Positions 60,030-64,000 of a DNA stretch of 64,000 nucleotides are shown here, one piece after another (the first letter of the stretch is position 1; each line of letters starts with the position of its first letter). A program made the translations under genes and the position numbers. The notes under the pieces are model-generated. The model saw nothing but the letters and a program-made list of their open reading frames with translations, was not told where the DNA came from and ran no database searches. This DNA is from Siphlonurus alternatus. Taxonomy: Eukaryota; Arthropoda; Insecta; Ephemeroptera; Siphlonuridae. The DNA is taken from contig OX463779.1 of the NCBI GenBank assembly GCA_949825025.1, forward strand, positions 27,866,539 to 27,930,538. Reading direction: 5' to 3'.

Positions 60030-61656
60030 TTGTGGCTTTAGTAGTAGATAACCTTATTCCTCACTATCATTGCATAATACGCAATATTGCATAATCTAAT
60101 CAAGTTTGCCGACTTTTTATCTTGTAAACATGAGAAAAGTAAAGCCTTGTTTACCGGCAAGGCCAGAGAAAATCGGCGGTGATTTCTTCACTTCTCCTCT
60201 GATTTTTTTTTCATGAACAGCTGTTCAAACAAACAAGCTCAATATACAGTGTAGAAAAGTAGAAATGACGAAAAATTGTTAGCTTTTGGCTTATTTTTAA
60301 ATAATTTAATGCCACGATAATACAAAATGCTATATTTAAAATATTTATTCTGACATAATCTAACTAATCTAAGTGTGATTTTCTATTTTAAATTTTTTAG
60401 TTGTGATTTAGTTGTAAGTTTGAGAAGGTGGTGCTTTCGTTTTTTTGGCGGCCTCAATTTCAAGTTCACGAAAATCGCGCAAGTTGCACGCAAGCCTCAC
60501 TCGAGGTCAATATTTATAGTCACATTCAAGTCACAACGAATCTATAACCGAATCTATACATGGTTTGATGGTCAAGCTCAAGTACGATTTAAAATAACCA
60601 CGTGATTTATTTTTGTTACTAATTTATTTATTGATTATTAAATAATTTTTATAACTTATTTAGAATAAATTTGAATGCACGGATGGTGGCTGGGGGGGGG
60701 GGGGGGGAGAGAAGGGGCAGTCCAAAATTTTGAATTCAACTTGGGCAATATAGGCATTTTCCCCATTCTAACTTTTTTTAACTTTGACATTACGGAGACA
60801 GTTCTTCCCCTCCCCTTCCCCTCTTTCCTTCTGAAATTTGGTTCGGGATCCACACCTGGAAAGTGGTGAAAAAATCAATTGAAAAGTACAACAATCAAGG
60901 ATCTTTCGATTCTGGTACTTTACTTTGATTTTCAATTTATTTGAAGGCAGAAAACAGCAAATAAAATTAGTGATAAAATAATAACCTAATATTGAAAAAA
61001 CTAAGCGAAGTCATGTAGGACCCATATAGAGACAATTAATAATGTTGATTCAGGTTATAAAAAATAAATAAATAAATAAAATACATCAAATTATTAAAAT
61101 GAAACTTATAACACACGTAAGCTTATTTTGATAGAAGCAATTAAAGTTTCCAACATCATGAATTTGTGAAGGAAAAAAAATTATAATAAAATTTAAAGTT
61201 ATTTGGGTCATAAAATTATTTTTACAGATTAAAATAATTGGAATTATCTAAATTATCTATTATCTAAATAGATGAAATTTGTGTATGAACGTTGAGAAAT
61301 TAATTGTCCACAATAGCAAAACTAAAGGGACAAACGGCTGGCTGATTTTTAAAGCAAAATACGTCTAATTTTCTATTGATGCAACGCTTGAGTGCATCTT
61401 CAGTGACACATTTAGCATTTTTATAAAAAAATTATATTTTTTTATAGATACTGTATTATTATTTTTTTATACACATACGCCCGTAACTTTCTCAGTGAGG
61501 AGACGTGTCGCGGTGGTACGTTTTTTGAACTTTTTTTGTAACATTCAGAGGATGGGCGCCACTTTCCCCACGGGCGACACGAGCCTAGATGTGTAAGGAG
61601 CGCGGTACCGGTGACTAGGTGACTACCGGTACCTGCCGGTGCCGCAGTGACTGCCC
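60030..61656. other. Intergenic DNA between divergent SGPP and the secreted-protein gene
   Basis: AT-rich, with one hAT-like MITE remnant (60678-60858). No further gene is seen. Confidence 0.45.
60678..60858. mobile_element. Diverged relative of the 50238-50372 MITE
   Basis: Shares the inner segments GGGCAATATAGGYATTT and CTGAAATTTGGTTC-like sequence and a GGATCC-containing end. The ends have decayed and no target duplication remains. Confidence 0.6.
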
Positions 61657-61663
61657 TTATAAG
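61657..61663 (+). promoter_or_regulatory. TATA box of the small secreted-protein gene
   Basis: TTATAAG, followed about 28 nt later by TCACTCACAG, a plausible initiator, and the start codon at 61710. Confidence 0.65.
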
Positions 61664-61709
61664 CTGCTGACCAGCCTTGGCTTCTCACTCACAGCACACT
61701 CTCCAAACA

Positions 61710-63933
61710 ATGAAGACTCTTCTGGTATGTGATTTGAATAATTAAATTATTGTTCAGTGTCTTAGCTTGTAGATAAGAATTACTACTTGAATATTAAATT
61801 TGTATTATAGTAAATATTTTTTATATTCAATATTTTAAGTTGTTTAATACATAAATCTTTAAATATAATAAGTTAAAACTAAAATATCTGCAGTTAAAAA
61901 CTAAAAACAAATTTAAATGTCTTAATAAATATAAATAAATTGTAAATATATATATTAAATTTAAGCTTGTGTTTAAATATAGCCACACTTTGTTGGTGTT
62001 TTAAGAATTAACTAATTTTGTAATTAAAAAATAAAAATGCCATATTATCTAAAATTTATCTAATTGTAAGTAAAACTGTTGATGTTTCCCATTAACAAAT
62101 TTTACAAACTCTTGCATGGGGTGTATTGTATACAAAGTGTTATTATATATTTTTTGAAAAACAAATTAAAAAATATTTATAATTACATACATACATATAT
62201 TTATATAAAATAATATAATATTTACTTTAAATGAAAAGTATAAGTTGTTCGTATTTCACCCCTGCCATGTATGCGACTGCATTTCTTTTGTTATATAAAA
62301 ATAATATCAGCACAGAATTATGCGTGCCATATATCACGTTCTTTTCAGTTAGGAGTGATTGTGTTTAAACTGCATGTTATTGTTCGAATTAGGCCGTAAG
62401 ACGTAAGAGGTGGGTGGATAAAGTATAGCCATGGCACAGCCCATAAATTTTGAAAATTTTATCAACTCTCCACTCTCTTGGCTACTCATCTGAGCTTGAG
62501 ACGGTCTGTTTGCAGCTGTCTGCCCTGGTGCTCATGGCGGTGTGCGCGGTGCTCAGCTCCGCCAAGCCCGGACCCTCCGAGGACCTCGAGCCCGCGGCCA
62601 CTCACCACGGTGTGTATATTTATCTAGTAATTATAATAGCAGCAGCACAGATTTTGATGAGACTGCAATAAACTCTGATATTTGACACCATGAAGTCCTT
62701 TAATTGATTCTCATTCCGAGATAATGGAAAAAAGGAAAGACAAAGAAAGTAAAATATTAATTGAATTAATTGATTTCAAGGAATATTTTTTAGATTTATT
62801 AATTAACATTCTTATAAAATATAAATTAATGTTCAATTTAACATCAATGAGTCATAAATTACTTGACTTTTTATTTCTTTGTCTAATGCTGATTGGAAAA
62901 TCCACACTTTGATATCAGTCACGCCATGCAGAGAATTTCAGATAGTATGAAAATCTTGATATCTGGCTGACTGATGATTTGTTCATCATCATCATCGACT
63001 GCAGACAACGTTTAATCAAATGCTTGAGACGAAAATAAATATCTTCAGCACGCTGCTCCCGTTATAATAATAAAATGATTATATTGAAGGCATGATATAT
63101 AGCTTCTGATTTGAAAAACGAAAACGACATTATTTGAAAGTGAATTGAAACTAATGTAAATACATCTATAGCGTATAATATGTACACTCATCGCCTTGGA
63201 AAATTTCCCACTTGCAGTCTTAATTATTCACCATGCTTTGTGTTATTCTTACGGGGCATGGTGATTATCAAGGCTGTAAAGGGAAATTTTCCGAGGTGAC
63301 GACTGTACAAAATATCAGAAGATTTTTGTGAAAGTTATACGAGATACCAAGCATTCCGTTTTGTTTAACAACTAATGATGTACAATTTATATCATATATA
63401 ATCCCATTGCATTTGTAAGCGGTTTAAAAGATCTCATAATTTCCAGGATTTGATAAGCGAACGCACGATGCTTTGTCATTTTTATCATGCAGAGCATTGA
63501 GAAGAGATAAACATACAGTAAATTTTAAATAATAATCAGTGATTATTGATAAACAAAAAATATGCTCTATCTAGTAAATACAAAATCTGAAGCCAGTTCA
63601 TAATTAAATTGCATTTAAAAAATACACGTGAAAATTAAATTAAATTATTAAAGAATTATTTTCCATTTTCTACACCATGAAAGTGGGAAGAGGATGATGA
63701 GCGGCATCCCCCCTCAAGCTCCTTGATAGCATTATGGGAATTAACAAAAAAAGTCTGGATTTGCTTTGTTGTGTACTTGAAGTGACCACTATGGTGTTGC
63801 AGGTTCGCACGGGCGCGTGCAGATCAAGGTGTACCGCGGACCGGACTCCGGACACGGCCACGAGAAGGAGGGACACCATGCGCCATTCGGCTACTGGGTC
63901 AAGCAGCCCGCGGATGACGACCACCATCACTGA
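61710..63933 (+). CDS. Small secreted His-rich protein
   Basis: Three exons: 61710-61724, 62516-62609 and 63803-63933; GT-AG borders and frames join to 79 residues. The first exon encodes only MKTLL and the second completes a signal peptide (LSALVLMAVCAVLSSA), probably cut before KPGPSEDLEP. The mature part of about 58 residues holds THHGSHGRVQIKVYRGP, a GHGHEKEGHHAPFGYWVKQP block and a C-terminal DDDHHH. There are no Cys in the mature protein and no Rebers-Riddiford chitin-binding consensus. The split signal peptide with a tiny first exon is the usual layout of arthropod cuticular and other secreted peptide genes. It could be structural, metal-binding or antimicrobial; none can be shown from sequence. 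Confidence 0.8.
63185..63305. mobile_element. Tc1/mariner-type MITE in intron 2 of the secreted-protein gene
   Basis: 121 bp with inverted ends CACTCATCGCCTTGGAAAAT and near complement, flanked by TA (63183-63184 and 63306-63307). Confidence 0.8.
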
Positions 63934-63983
63934 GAGATTTTCTCTGCCATTGTTTTCCATTGTTATGTTGTATCGTTGAGTTC

Positions 63984-63989
63984 AATAAA
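63984..63989 (+). terminator. Poly(A) signal of the secreted-protein gene
   Basis: AATAAA 51 nt after the stop codon; the window ends 11 nt later, close to the expected cleavage site. Confidence 0.7.
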
Positions 63990-64000
63990 ATGTTAAATTG

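Overview
The window is animal nuclear DNA. It is AT-rich, has spliced genes with GT-AG introns and AATAAA signals, and carries a dense load of non-LTR retrotransposon ends, SINEs, hAT, TTAA-type and Tc1-type miniature elements and long palindromes. An Akap200-type gene, a TATA box with an arthropod-like initiator, and a long GA microsatellite suggest an arthropod. A crustacean is the best guess, but the species cannot be fixed from sequence alone.

Five protein genes could be assembled with frames that close exactly. (1) 8203-9825 (+) is an intronless 540-residue protein with two complete caspase folds in tandem: the first keeps the catalytic His and Cys, the second has Ser in place of the Cys. 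(2) 10386-17217 (-) is GPN1, the RNA polymerase II assembly GTPase, in six exons (402 aa), convergent with the caspase gene. (3) 21924-32339 (-) is an Akap200/MARCKS-like scaffold in eight coding exons (394 aa). A separate TATA promoter and first exon inside it would give a 244-aa form without the myristoylation site and the MARCKS-type basic domain. (4) 52745-59928 (-) is a sphingosine-1-phosphate phosphatase in seven exons (436 aa). (5) 61710-63933 (+) is a small secreted His-rich protein in three exons (79 aa).

Between and inside these genes lie the repeats. 1-8200 holds a 3.1-kb palindrome with mirror-image promoter-like sequences and a LINE end split by a palindromic TTAA element. 10.9-13.6 kb is a gutted TA-flanked element in the last GPN1 intron. 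17.4-19.5 kb holds a 5S rRNA-derived SINE and three abutting palindromes. 32.4-44.2 kb is gene-poor, with a GA microsatellite and CpG-rich patches that may contain noncoding first exons. 44226-47419 is a complete Foldback-like transposon with an exact 9-bp target duplication and arms built from 145-bp tandem repeats. A 2.8-kb hAT-type element with an exact 8-bp duplication sits 20 nt inside an SGPP intron and itself carries a TTAA element and a LINE fragment.

The five genes do not form a pathway. The main points of interest are the active/inactive caspase fusion, the Foldback element, and the two-promoter scaffold gene. All exon joins were made by eye from splice sites and reading frame; there is no transcript evidence.
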